Shown here piece after piece: positions 1-6,117 of a stretch of 9,420 bases of DNA. Within the stretch, counting starts at the first letter, position 1; every line of letters starts with the position of its first letter. Under the pieces are notes generated by a model. That model was not told the DNA's origin. It made no database searches and was given only the letters and a program-made list of their open reading frames with translations. The translations under genes were made by a program, and so were the position numbers. The stretch spans positions 1 to 9,420 of the forward strand of contig JAIVGT010000223.1 of the NCBI GenBank assembly GCA_020201485.1, given 5' to 3'. The stretch is from Halobacteriales archaeon. GTDB lineage: Archaea > Thermoplasmatota > SW-10-69-26 > JACQPN01 > JAIVGT01.

Positions 1-972
1 GACGAGGAGGAAGCGCACCGGGCCGGGGAAGCGGCGCGCCGCCGGGCCGCGGCGGCCGAGGCGGGGCGCGAGCGGGGCGCGCAGGCGGGCCGCTCCGCCC
101 AGCGTGCCGGCGAGCACGCCCGCCGCGAGCGCGACGAGCGCGACCTCGGCCGCGAACGGAACGTCCACCCCCGGCCCGTGGAAGGCGCGCGCGAGCAGGC
201 GCGCGATGGCCAGGCCCGTGCCGAGGCCCAGCCCCACGCCCAGGCCGACGAGCCAGACGGCGCGCAGCACGACCGCGCGGCGCGCGGCGCTCGCGCCGCC
301 CAGGGCTTCGAGCGTCGCCAGGTCCCGCTCCCGGCTCAGCACCTCCAGGCGCAGCACGCCGCCGGCGATGAGCGCGACGAGCAGGCCCATGGCGAGCACG
401 ACGAGGTGGATGCTGTCGAAAACTTGGTCCGCGCCGGCGACGTAGAACACGCCGGCCGCCGGGGCCGGGAAGGCGAGCAACCCGGGCGGTGACTTCGCGC
501 CGTGGGCCAGGGCGAGCGTGGCCTTCCCGGCGAGCTCGGGCGCGACGCGGTCGAACACCGCCGGCGGCACGAGCACCCAATCCCCCGGCGCGCCTTCGTC
601 GGGCGCCGCCCCCGGGTCCACGGCGATGCCGAGCGCGGTGAGGTCCGGCGCGTGGGCGTAAGCTCCGAGCACCGCAGCGCCCGATGGATGGTCCCACGGA
701 CGCACCGTGCCCAGGGTCGTGCCGTTCCACGTCGCGTGCGTGAGCAGCACGCTGCCGCGCGGCGCGGCGTCGGACGGGAACGGCGCGAGGTGGGGCAGGG
801 CGAGGAGCGTGTTGGGCTTCGTCAGGTCGGGGGCGAGCGTCGCGCCCGCGTCCTCCAGGCCGTGCACCGCAGCGCCGGTGACGAGCGCGTAGGCCACGCT
901 CATGGCGACGATGGCCACGGCGAGCCCCGCGCGGGGGTTGAGCCCGAGCACGAAGGCGCGCGCCACCAGCAC
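1..972 (-). CDS. FtsX/MacB-type ABC transporter permease (partial, runs off left edge)
   Basis: Membrane subunit of an ABC system of the FtsX/LolC/MacB type, which generally moves lipids, lipoproteins or peptides or transmits a mechanical signal. The open minus-strand frame runs to base 1 without a stop, so the C-terminus is missing. After a short basic N-terminus comes a membrane helix (around 930-885, containing AGLAVAIVAMSVAYALV), then an outside domain of about 155 residues, then a second helix (about 410-355). Next is the FtsX hallmark on the cytoplasmic side, SRERDLATLEALGGAS (about 335-285), followed by two more helices. An N-G-T glycosylation sequon lies in the outside domain near 720-730. 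The start is uncertain: no ATG precedes helix 1 in frame. GTG at 972 is chosen; TTG at 1011 (in-frame stop at 1017) and GTG 966 are alternatives, while ATG 903 would fall inside helix 1. It is divergent from the ATPase gene, its probable partner. Confidence 0.85.
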   Translation of the reverse strand, partial: MLVARAFVLGLNPRAGLAVAIVAMSVAYALVTGAAVHGLEDAGATLAPDLTKPNTLLALPHLAPFPSDAAPRGSVLLTHATWNGTTLGTVRPWDHPSGAAVLGAYAHAPDLTALGIAVDPGAAPDEGAPGDWVLVPPAVFDRVAPELAGKATLALAHGAKSPPGLLAFPAPAAGVFYVAGADQVFDSIHLVVLAMGLLVALIAGGVLRLEVLSRERDLATLEALGGASAARRAVVLRAVWLVGLGVGLGLGTGLAIARLLARAFHGPGVDVPFAAEVALVALAAGVLAGTLGGAARLRAPLAPRLGRRGPAARRFPGPVRFLLV

Positions 973-1032
973 GCGCCGGGCAGCGCGCGCCGGGGGAAAG
1001 AACCTTGCCAAGGGTTAAGCCGGCCATGGCGC
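973..1032. promoter_or_regulatory. Divergent intergenic region with the only A/T-richer patch nearby
   Basis: This 60-base gap separates the divergent permease and ATPase starts. Within very G+C-rich surroundings, 997-1018 (aaagaaccttgccaagggtt) is clearly A/T-richer and holds an imperfect inverted repeat, aaccttg/ccaagggtt. Its A/T core lies about 27 bases from GTG 972 on the minus strand and about 29 bases from ATG 1033 on the plus strand, the spacing expected for an archaeal TATA element on a leaderless transcript. Two small perfect palindromes follow (gccatggc at 1023-1030, gcgcatgcgc at 1029-1038). No Shine-Dalgarno sequence is seen before either start. The promoter role is inferred from composition and spacing only; an operator function for the inverted repeat is possible but unsupported. 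Confidence 0.35.
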
Positions 1033-1782
1033 ATGCGCGCGGCCGTGGCCGCCGCCGCGGGCGCGACGTGGAACGACGGGGAGCCCATCCTCACCCGCGT
1101 CACCGCACCCGGGGCCCTCGCGTGCGAGGCGCGCGGCGTGGGGAAGCGCTACGGCGAGCGCGCCGTGCTCGACGGCGTGAGCCTCGGCCTGCGGCCGGGG
1201 GACAGCGTCCTGCTGCGCGGCCGGAGCGGCAGCGGCAAGAGCACGCTCCTCCACGTCCTCGCCGGCATCGAGCCCCCGACGGAGGGCTCGGCCTGGCTCG
1301 CCGGGCAGGACCTCGCGACCCTCGACGCCACCGCCCGCGCCCGGCTGCGCGCGCGCCACGTCGGCCTCGTCTTCCAGCACTTCAACCTCATCCCCGACCT
1401 CACGGCGGAGGAGAACGTGCGCCTGCCCATGGAACTCGTCGGGGCGAAGGGCGGCAAGGAGCGCGCCCTCGACCTGCTGCAGCGCGTGGAGATGGAGGCG
1501 CACGCCCGCGACTTCCCCGGCTCGCTCTCCGGCGGCGAGCTGCAGCGCGTGGCCATCGCCCGGGCCTTGGCCAACGACCCGCGGCTCATCGCCGCGGACG
1601 AGCCCACGGCGAACCTCGACGAGGCGAGCGCGCTGCGCGTGTTCGCCCTGCTCGCCGCGCTCGCCGCAGACGGGCGCGCCGTGCTCGTCGCGAGCCACGA
1701 CCCGCTCGCCCTGCGCTTCTTCCCCCGGCGCTGCGCCTTGCACGAGGGCAGGCTGGCCTGGGACTCACGCGCCCAGTCGTGA
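1033..1782 (+). CDS. ABC transporter ATP-binding protein, LolD/MacB family
   Basis: Cytoplasmic ATPase that would power the divergently encoded FtsX-type permease; the substrate cannot be read from sequence. It is 249 residues, normal for the family. All nucleotide-binding motifs are intact: Walker A GRSGSGKST (63-71), Q-loop region FQHFNLIPDLTAEENV (114-129), signature LSGGELQR (165-172), Walker B LIAADEP with D189 and E190, D-loop ANLDEAS, and the H-loop histidine in ASHDP (H222). The FQxxNLIPxLTxxENV string is typical of the LolD/MacB/FtsE group. The frame stays open far upstream to 502, but everything before 1033 is antisense to the permease and has no domain; ATG 1033 is the closest start before the first strand (ACEARGVGKRYG). 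About 28 residues before that strand are extra, low in complexity and alanine-rich. The 3' end overlaps the converging small gene by 18 bases. Confidence 0.93.
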   Translation: MRAAVAAAAGATWNDGEPILTRVTAPGALACEARGVGKRYGERAVLDGVSLGLRPGDSVLLRGRSGSGKSTLLHVLAGIEPPTEGSAWLAGQDLATLDATARARLRARHVGLVFQHFNLIPDLTAEENVRLPMELVGAKGGKERALDLLQRVEMEAHARDFPGSLSGGELQRVAIARALANDPRLIAADEPTANLDEASALRVFALLAALAADGRAVLVASHDPLALRFFPRRCALHEGRLAWDSRAQS

Positions 1783-2082
1783 CACGAAGGGCCGGAGCCC
1801 GGCGGCGAGGCCGGCCATGCCGAAGCCCGCGGCGAGGAGCGCCGAGACGTCGGGCCGCACGGGCACGGCGAACACGGTGTTCAGCGCGAACAGCGCCGCC
1901 GGGGCGAGGGTGAAGGCGAGCACGACGCTCAGCCCGGCGCTCCCTCCCAGCCCGAGGTCCGGGGCCACGACGCGCGCCCACGCCACGCCCGGGAAGAGGA
2001 ACAGCGCCAGGCCGAGGAGCGGCGCGGCGAGGCCGAGGTCCACGCTGCGGCAGCGCGCTCGCCGGCCATGAGCGTTCCGCAC
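1765..2082 (-). CDS. Small membrane protein, DUF1616-like
   Basis: A protein of up to 105 residues with two strong hydrophobic segments, the first starting at DLGLAAPLLGLALFLFPGVAW and the second at AGLSVVLAFTLAPAALFALN, plus a weaker third near the C-terminus. The order helix, FPGxAWxRxxxP, a polar G-rich stretch, helix ending in an N-containing motif, recalls the membrane module of DUF1616 proteins (LPGYALLRALFP...), which are common in archaea and often sit near glycan or surface-protein genes. That assignment is from memory of the family pattern and is tentative. The outermost start is GTG at 2082; GTG at 2043, immediately before the first helix, is at least as likely because the intervening 13 residues are basic and unremarkable, and an A/T-richer patch (about 2068-2078) sits about 30 bases before it. 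It converges on the ATPase gene (18-base overlap) and diverges from the GT-C-like gene. Role unknown. Confidence 0.65.
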   Translation of the reverse strand: MRNAHGRRARCRSVDLGLAAPLLGLALFLFPGVAWARVVAPDLGLGGSAGLSVVLAFTLAPAALFALNTVFAVPVRPDVSALLAAGFGMAGLAAGLRPFVSRLGA

Positions 2083-2138
2083 GCGGCGTGGCGGACGGGA
2101 TGCGCAAGGTATGAGAGGCGGCGCGGGCCTGACCGCGC
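2083..2138. promoter_or_regulatory. Divergent intergenic region with possible TATA-like element
   Basis: This is a 56-base gap between a minus-strand and a plus-strand gene. The sequence aaggtatgag (2106-2115) is the least G+C-rich stretch and is centred about 28 bases before ATG 2139, as for an archaeal TATA box serving a leaderless transcript. No Shine-Dalgarno sequence precedes 2139. Support is composition and spacing only. Confidence 0.3.
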
Positions 2139-3614
2139 ATGGCCGGCCGGCGGGTCCCGCGCGTGCTCCACGCGCTCGCCCTGGCCGGCGCGCTCGCCCT
2201 CGTTCTCGGCGTCACGTACGCCCCGCACGCCCTGCTCCCGGGCAGCCCGGTGGATGACGAGAACGCCCCCGGCCTCCTCCGGCTGGCGCAGGGTTACCTG
2301 GCGCGCGCCGAGCTCAGCCTGCGCGGCCAGGTGCACGAGCGCGGCTTCCACACCTCCGTCATCATGCTCCAGGAGCTCACCGGGCTCGACTGGCTCGCGC
2401 TCTTCCGCTACCTGCCCGCGGCCTGGCTCGCCCTCTCGGCGCTCCTGCTCTGGGCCGCGCTCCGCCCGTGGCCCGGCGCCCCCGTGGCGGCCGCGCTCGT
2501 CGCGTTCGTGCCCACCTCGGTGCGCTTCCTCGGCCCGGCGTTCCTCGTGCCCAGCGCGTTCGGCCTGGCCTGGGTCGCTGCCACGCTCCTCCTCGCTCCG
2601 CGCGCGGCGCGCTCGCCCAAGGCGGCGGGCGCGCTGCTCCTCCTCGTCGTCTGGGCGTTCTTCGTGCACCTCCTCCTCGGCTTCGCCGCCCTCCTCGTCC
2701 TGCTTTGCGCGCTGCCCTTCGTCCGCGGCGACCGGCGGTCCGTGGCCCTGCTCGCGCTCGTGGCCCTCGTGCCCGTGCTCGCGCTGTCCCAGGCGTTCGC
2801 CGACGACGTGGGCACGGAGAGCGAGCGCATCGGGGCATTGCCCACGGACCTCACCATCTTCGACCAGGTCGGCCTGCCGTTCATCCTGCTCTGGGCGGTG
2901 GGGTGCGCCGTGGTCGCGCTCCGCCCGCCGGCGCAGGCGCAGCTCGCCGTGCAGGCCGCGACCTTGGCCAGCCTCGTGGCGTTCACGTTCATCGTGCTCG
3001 ACCTCTCGCTCCACCTCAAGCTGTACGCGCTCTACGACCGCTGGCACCAGCCGTGGGCGCTCCTGGCGACCGTCCCGGTGGCCGGCGCGCTCGTCACGGG
3101 CGGGCAAGCCGTCGTGGACGAAGCGCTGACGTGGCTGCGCGCTCGCGGCATCGCGCGGCGCGCGCCGTCGCGGGCCGTCGCGGGCGCCTTGTGCGTCGCC
3201 GGCCTGCTGCTCGTCACGCAACCCGCGATCGCCGCGCACATCGACGCGCGCTACTACCACGTCATCAACGACAAGGACTGGGAAGCGTACACGTGGGCAG
3301 CGGAGCACGTGAACGGCACGTACGGAGTGTTCCTCAGCGACCCGTGGAAGTCCGTGGTTTTCGCCGCCGTGAGCGGCAAGGAGCCGTTCACCTACCTCGC
3401 GCCGGGCGCACCGCCGGTGAACGGCCCGGACTACGCGGCGTACCGCCGCAACCACCACAACGACAGCCTGTGGCTGGTGGAGCGGGACGTGAGCGTCGTC
3501 ATCGACCCGGTGGCTGCGGACGGACCGGGCTTCGCGCCCACCGGGCCCATGACCTACCAGCTCGGCTGGGATGACGCCAAGGACCTGGCGAGCCTGCGGG
3601 CGAAAGGTGGATAG
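2139..3614 (+). CDS. Polytopic membrane protein with outside C-terminal domain, GT-C glycosyltransferase-like
   Basis: A 491-residue protein with about ten predicted membrane helices (first about 10-30, last about 345-363) and a C-terminal domain of about 125 residues (366-491) expected outside the cell. Helix 1 is followed by an outside loop with an acidic cluster (SPVDDEN, D39-D40-E41), the place where GT-C enzymes that use lipid-phosphate sugars (PMT, AglB and relatives) carry their first catalytic acidic motif. The later LYDRWHQPWALL segment (297-309) and the tail, with a WAAEH...VFLSDPWKS...SGKEPF...DVSVVIDP pattern, resemble archaeal uncharacterised GT-C-like proteins. The WWDYG motif of oligosaccharyltransferases is absent, so this is not AglB. 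Two N-glycosylation sequons (N392-G-T, N441-D-S) lie in the outside domain. It precedes the AglH-like gene by 36 bases on the same strand, suggesting a shared glycan pathway. The GT-C call is inference; a non-enzymatic membrane protein remains possible. Confidence 0.6.
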   Translation: MAGRRVPRVLHALALAGALALVLGVTYAPHALLPGSPVDDENAPGLLRLAQGYLARAELSLRGQVHERGFHTSVIMLQELTGLDWLALFRYLPAAWLALSALLLWAALRPWPGAPVAAALVAFVPTSVRFLGPAFLVPSAFGLAWVAATLLLAPRAARSPKAAGALLLLVVWAFFVHLLLGFAALLVLLCALPFVRGDRRSVALLALVALVPVLALSQAFADDVGTESERIGALPTDLTIFDQVGLPFILLWAVGCAVVALRPPAQAQLAVQAATLASLVAFTFIVLDLSLHLKLYALYDRWHQPWALLATVPVAGALVTGGQAVVDEALTWLRARGIARRAPSRAVAGALCVAGLLLVTQPAIAAHIDARYYHVINDKDWEAYTWAAEHVNGTYGVFLSDPWKSVVFAAVSGKEPFTYLAPGAPPVNGPDYAAYRRNHHNDSLWLVERDVSVVIDPVAADGPGFAPTGPMTYQLGWDDAKDLASLRAKGG

Positions 3615-3631
3615 AAGCGTTCATGGGGCCG

Positions 3632-3646
3632 CGCGCCTTCGGCGCG
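3632..3646 (+). promoter_or_regulatory. G+C-rich hairpin just before the AglH-like start codon
   Basis: cgcgcc (3632-3637) and ggcgcg (3641-3646) form a perfect 6-base-pair stem with a TTC loop, ending 4 bases before ATG 3651. It occupies the place where a ribosome-binding site would be, and no Shine-Dalgarno sequence is visible in the 36-base gap. An A/T-richer patch (atagaagcgttcatg, 3611-3625) lies upstream. If the gene is transcribed leaderless from about 3651 the hairpin is outside the mRNA; if it is co-transcribed from 2139 the hairpin could hinder initiation or weakly terminate. In such G+C-rich DNA a stem this short may be chance. Confidence 0.25.
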
Positions 3647-3650
3647 GCCG

Positions 3651-4658
3651 ATGTCGTTCGCCGACCAGCTCGGCGTCGGGCTGGGCTTCCGCGCCGCGCT
3701 CGTCCTCGGCCTCGGCCTCGCCCTGCTCGGAGCGTTGTCCGTCACCCCGCTCGTCGTGCGCAAGCTGCGCGGCGCGCACATCGTCGGACGCGACAAGCAC
3801 AAGCCCGGCGCGCCCGAGGTGCCGGAGATGGGCGGGTTGGCCGTGTTCCTGGCGTTCAACGCTTCGGTGTTCGTCGTGCTCGCCCTGGGCGGCATCGGGC
3901 CCGGCGAGCAGCAGCTCGTGCTCGCCAGCCTCATCGTCGCCGCCGGGGCGTGCATCACCGGCGTGCTGGACGACCTGGTCGAACTCCGGCAGAGGTTCAA
4001 GGCCTTCATCCCGCTCGCCTTCGCCCTGCCCCTTGCGCTCTATGCGCCGGACAGCCGCATCCTCTTCCCCGTCGTGGGCGCGGTGGACCTCGGGCCGCTG
4101 TACGCCATCGTCCTCGTGCCCCTCGCCGTGGCGAGCGCGAGCAACGGCTTCAACATGCTCGAAGGGTTCAACGGCTTGGGCACGGGATTGGGCATCATCC
4201 TCGCTGCGGCCATCGCCGGGCTGGCCATCCTGCACGGTCACCTGCTCGGGCTCGCCCTCCTCTTCCCCCTCATCGGCGCGCTCGGCGGCTTCCTGGTGTT
4301 CAACATCGCCCCGGCCCGCGTCTTCCCGGGCGACACCGGGACGCTGCTCGTGGGAGCGACCTTGGCGGCCGGGGCGGTGCTCAGCGCCGTGGAGTTCTGG
4401 GGGTTCCTTCTTTTCCTGCCGCACATCATCGAGTTCTTCCTCAAGGCGAAGGGGAAGTTCCGCGTGCAGTGCTTCGCGTCACGCGTGGAGCCGGACGGCA
4501 CGCTCGTGTACGAGGGCCCGACGCGGAGCTGGACGCACGTCTTCATGCGGCGCATGCGCGTGACGGAGCCGCAGCTCGTGGTCCGCATGTGGCTGGCCTG
4601 GGGCCTGTACGCCGGGCTCCTCGTCGGCGCGTTCGCGCTCGCGCGCTCCGCGCCCTGA
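3651..4658 (+). CDS. aglH: UDP-GlcNAc:dolichyl-phosphate GlcNAc-1-phosphate transferase, AglH/ALG7-like
   Basis: Integral membrane enzyme of the polyprenyl-phosphate N-acetylhexosamine-1-phosphate transferase superfamily (MraY/WecA/ALG7). It transfers GlcNAc-1-P (or a related sugar phosphate) from the UDP-sugar to dolichyl phosphate on the cytoplasmic face, the first step of lipid-linked glycan assembly. Its 335 residues fit the family. Motifs in order: DKHKPGAPEVPEMGG (48-62), the metal-binding aspartate pair in GVLDDLVELRQRFK (D107, D108), NGFNMLEGFNGLGTGLG (165-181), FPGDTG (225-230) and the final loop HIIEFFLKAKGKF (258-270). PEMGG, NMLxGFNGL and the ending, which lacks the bacterial HHH triad, place it with archaeal and eukaryotic ALG7/AglH enzymes. 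About ten helices are predicted. ATG 3651 is used because nothing upstream in frame extends the protein sensibly; ATG 3623 is out of frame. It converges on the ligase-like gene with a 25-base gap. The exact sugar is not provable from sequence. Confidence 0.9.
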   Translation: MSFADQLGVGLGFRAALVLGLGLALLGALSVTPLVVRKLRGAHIVGRDKHKPGAPEVPEMGGLAVFLAFNASVFVVLALGGIGPGEQQLVLASLIVAAGACITGVLDDLVELRQRFKAFIPLAFALPLALYAPDSRILFPVVGAVDLGPLYAIVLVPLAVASASNGFNMLEGFNGLGTGLGIILAAAIAGLAILHGHLLGLALLFPLIGALGGFLVFNIAPARVFPGDTGTLLVGATLAAGAVLSAVEFWGFLLFLPHIIEFFLKAKGKFRVQCFASRVEPDGTLVYEGPTRSWTHVFMRRMRVTEPQLVVRMWLAWGLYAGLLVGAFALARSAP

Positions 4659-4683
4659 GCGCTCCCCGGCTGCGCGCCGCGCC

Positions 4684-6117
4684 TCACCGGCCCGCGTCCG
4701 ACGGCCGCTCCCCGGCGGGAGGTTCGACGGCCGGGGTCTCGCCGCGGCGCGACGCTTGCGCGCCTCGGCGCAGCCAGGCCACGAGCGGGTCGGGCGCGCC
4801 CGTCGCTTGCGCGGCCCATACGGCATGGACGTAGACGAGAAGGGGAACGAGGAGGAGCAGGTCAACGCCGAAGAACGCGCCTGTGGACTCGCTCACGGAG
4901 CGCACGGTGAGGAACGCGAGCACGACCGACGCCTCCACGAGCGGGGCGCGGTGCTCCGGGGCCAGGCCGAGGAAGCGCCGCCGCAGGCCGAGCCGCCAGA
5001 GTCCGAGCCAGCCCAGGGCCCAGGCCGCGACGAAGAACGCCGTGCCCAGGATGCCGGCCTGGAGGAGGGCGTGGAGCCATGCGTCCTGGACCTGCTGCGC
5101 CAGGAGGATGCGGTCGGCGTGGAAGCCGAGGCCGATGACCGGGGAGCCCCAGAACTCCCGCAGGACCGCGTCCCAGATGCCGGTCCGTCCGCCGACGGAG
5201 GCAACGTCGCCCGCCGCCCCCGTGCGCACGGCGTAGTCGAGCACAGCGCTCCCCTTGCCCGATGCGACGACGACCGCCAGGCCGCCCACGAGCATGGCGA
5301 GCGTCGCCCGCGGCCCGCGTTCCAGGAACACGAGGAGGGGCAGGGCCAGGGCGAGCCCGGCCAGCGTGGAGCGGGACATGGTGTAGACGACGAGGAGCGC
5401 GGCCACGGCGGCGAGGCCGAGCCAGGGGAGCCGCGCCGCCCACCGCCGGGCGCGGAGCAGCATCGCGGCGGCGAGCAGCAGCCCCACGGCGGCGAACCGC
5501 CCGGCCCCGTTCGCGTTGATCCACAGGGCGGGCACGACGCCGGGCGGGGCGGTGCCGAACAGGCGATGCTGCGCGACGAGGGAGGGCAAGCGACCGAGGC
5601 CGTACACGACGAGGCCGATGGTGAAGAGCACGAGCATGACGCCGACCACGATGCTCCAATTCACGCGCACCAGGCGCCGCGCCGCGGCGAGCGAGCCGGC
5701 ACCGCGCACCGCCCAGGCGCAGGCGAGCAGCGGGCCGAGGAACGCCAAGCCCCAGTAGCCGGATTCCCGCCGGCCGGGCGAGACGAGCAGCGTCGCGAGC
5801 AGCGCGACGGCGGCGTAGCCGCCGAGGATGGCGAGGGGCGTGAGCGCAGCCGGCCACGGCCGGGCTTCGCGCGACCATGCCACGAGGGCGGAGCCGACGA
5901 CGAGCGTCACCGCGATCGGCAGCAAGCCGCGCGCGTCCTCGAAGGTGAGCGCCCCCGGCGACTTCGGCCACGGGCCAGCATTGAGCGCGCCCCAGAGCGC
6001 GAGCCAAGCCATGAGCGGCAGGAGCGCTGCCAAGCCCAGGCCCGGCTCGACGGCCCAGCTCGGCAAGACACGCTCCGCGCGCCCGCGGACCGCGGCCCAG
6101 GCTTCGCCCAGGCTCAT
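4684..6117 (-). CDS. O-antigen ligase/polymerase-like membrane protein (WaaL/Wzy family)
   Basis: A 477-residue polytopic protein with about 11-12 helices and a hydrophilic, probably cytoplasmic tail (about 437-477). Wzy_C/O-antigen ligase signatures: NANGAGRFAAVGLLLAAAML (201-220), YTMSRSTLAG (245-254), the outside loop GGRTGIWDAVLREFWGSPVIG (starts 309; R311 in the place of a catalytic arginine), and QDAWLHALLQAGILGTAFF (344-362). Family members polymerise lipid-linked repeat units or move glycans from the lipid carrier to an acceptor outside the cell. Odd: where relatives have a conserved H-N before xxL, this protein has Q344-D345, with the nearest histidine at H349, so the usual catalytic histidine may be missing or shifted. 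The start ATG 6117 overlaps the stop of the epimerase gene as ATGA, implying translational coupling. Its C-terminal segment is repeated in the fusion protein at the right edge. Ligase and polymerase cannot be told apart from sequence. Confidence 0.85.
   Translation of the reverse strand: MSLGEAWAAVRGRAERVLPSWAVEPGLGLAALLPLMAWLALWGALNAGPWPKSPGALTFEDARGLLPIAVTLVVGSALVAWSREARPWPAALTPLAILGGYAAVALLATLLVSPGRRESGYWGLAFLGPLLACAWAVRGAGSLAAARRLVRVNWSIVVGVMLVLFTIGLVVYGLGRLPSLVAQHRLFGTAPPGVVPALWINANGAGRFAAVGLLLAAAMLLRARRWAARLPWLGLAAVAALLVVYTMSRSTLAGLALALPLLVFLERGPRATLAMLVGGLAVVVASGKGSAVLDYAVRTGAAGDVASVGGRTGIWDAVLREFWGSPVIGLGFHADRILLAQQVQDAWLHALLQAGILGTAFFVAAWALGWLGLWRLGLRRRFLGLAPEHRAPLVEASVVLAFLTVRSVSESTGAFFGVDLLLLVPLLVYVHAVWAAQATGAPDPLVAWLRRGAQASRRGETPAVEPPAGERPSDAGR

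Noticed and set aside
502..1032. Upstream extension of the ATPase frame to 502
   Set aside because: It is antisense to the well-supported permease, has no domain, and would add 177 residues before a normal-length ATPase.
1929..3458. A 509-residue minus-strand open frame opposite the GT-C-like gene
   Set aside because: Composition is E/R/H/G-rich without hydrophobic segments or motifs, the typical antisense image of a membrane protein gene in G+C-rich DNA.
4659..4683. Possible bidirectional terminator in the convergent gap
   Set aside because: The 25 bases are G+C-rich with no clear stem and no T-run on either strand; nothing can be supported.
3623..4834. ATG 3623 and its 403-residue frame as an alternative to the AglH-like gene
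   Set aside because: It is in another frame and gives an R/A/P-rich sequence; the frame from 3651 has every transferase motif.
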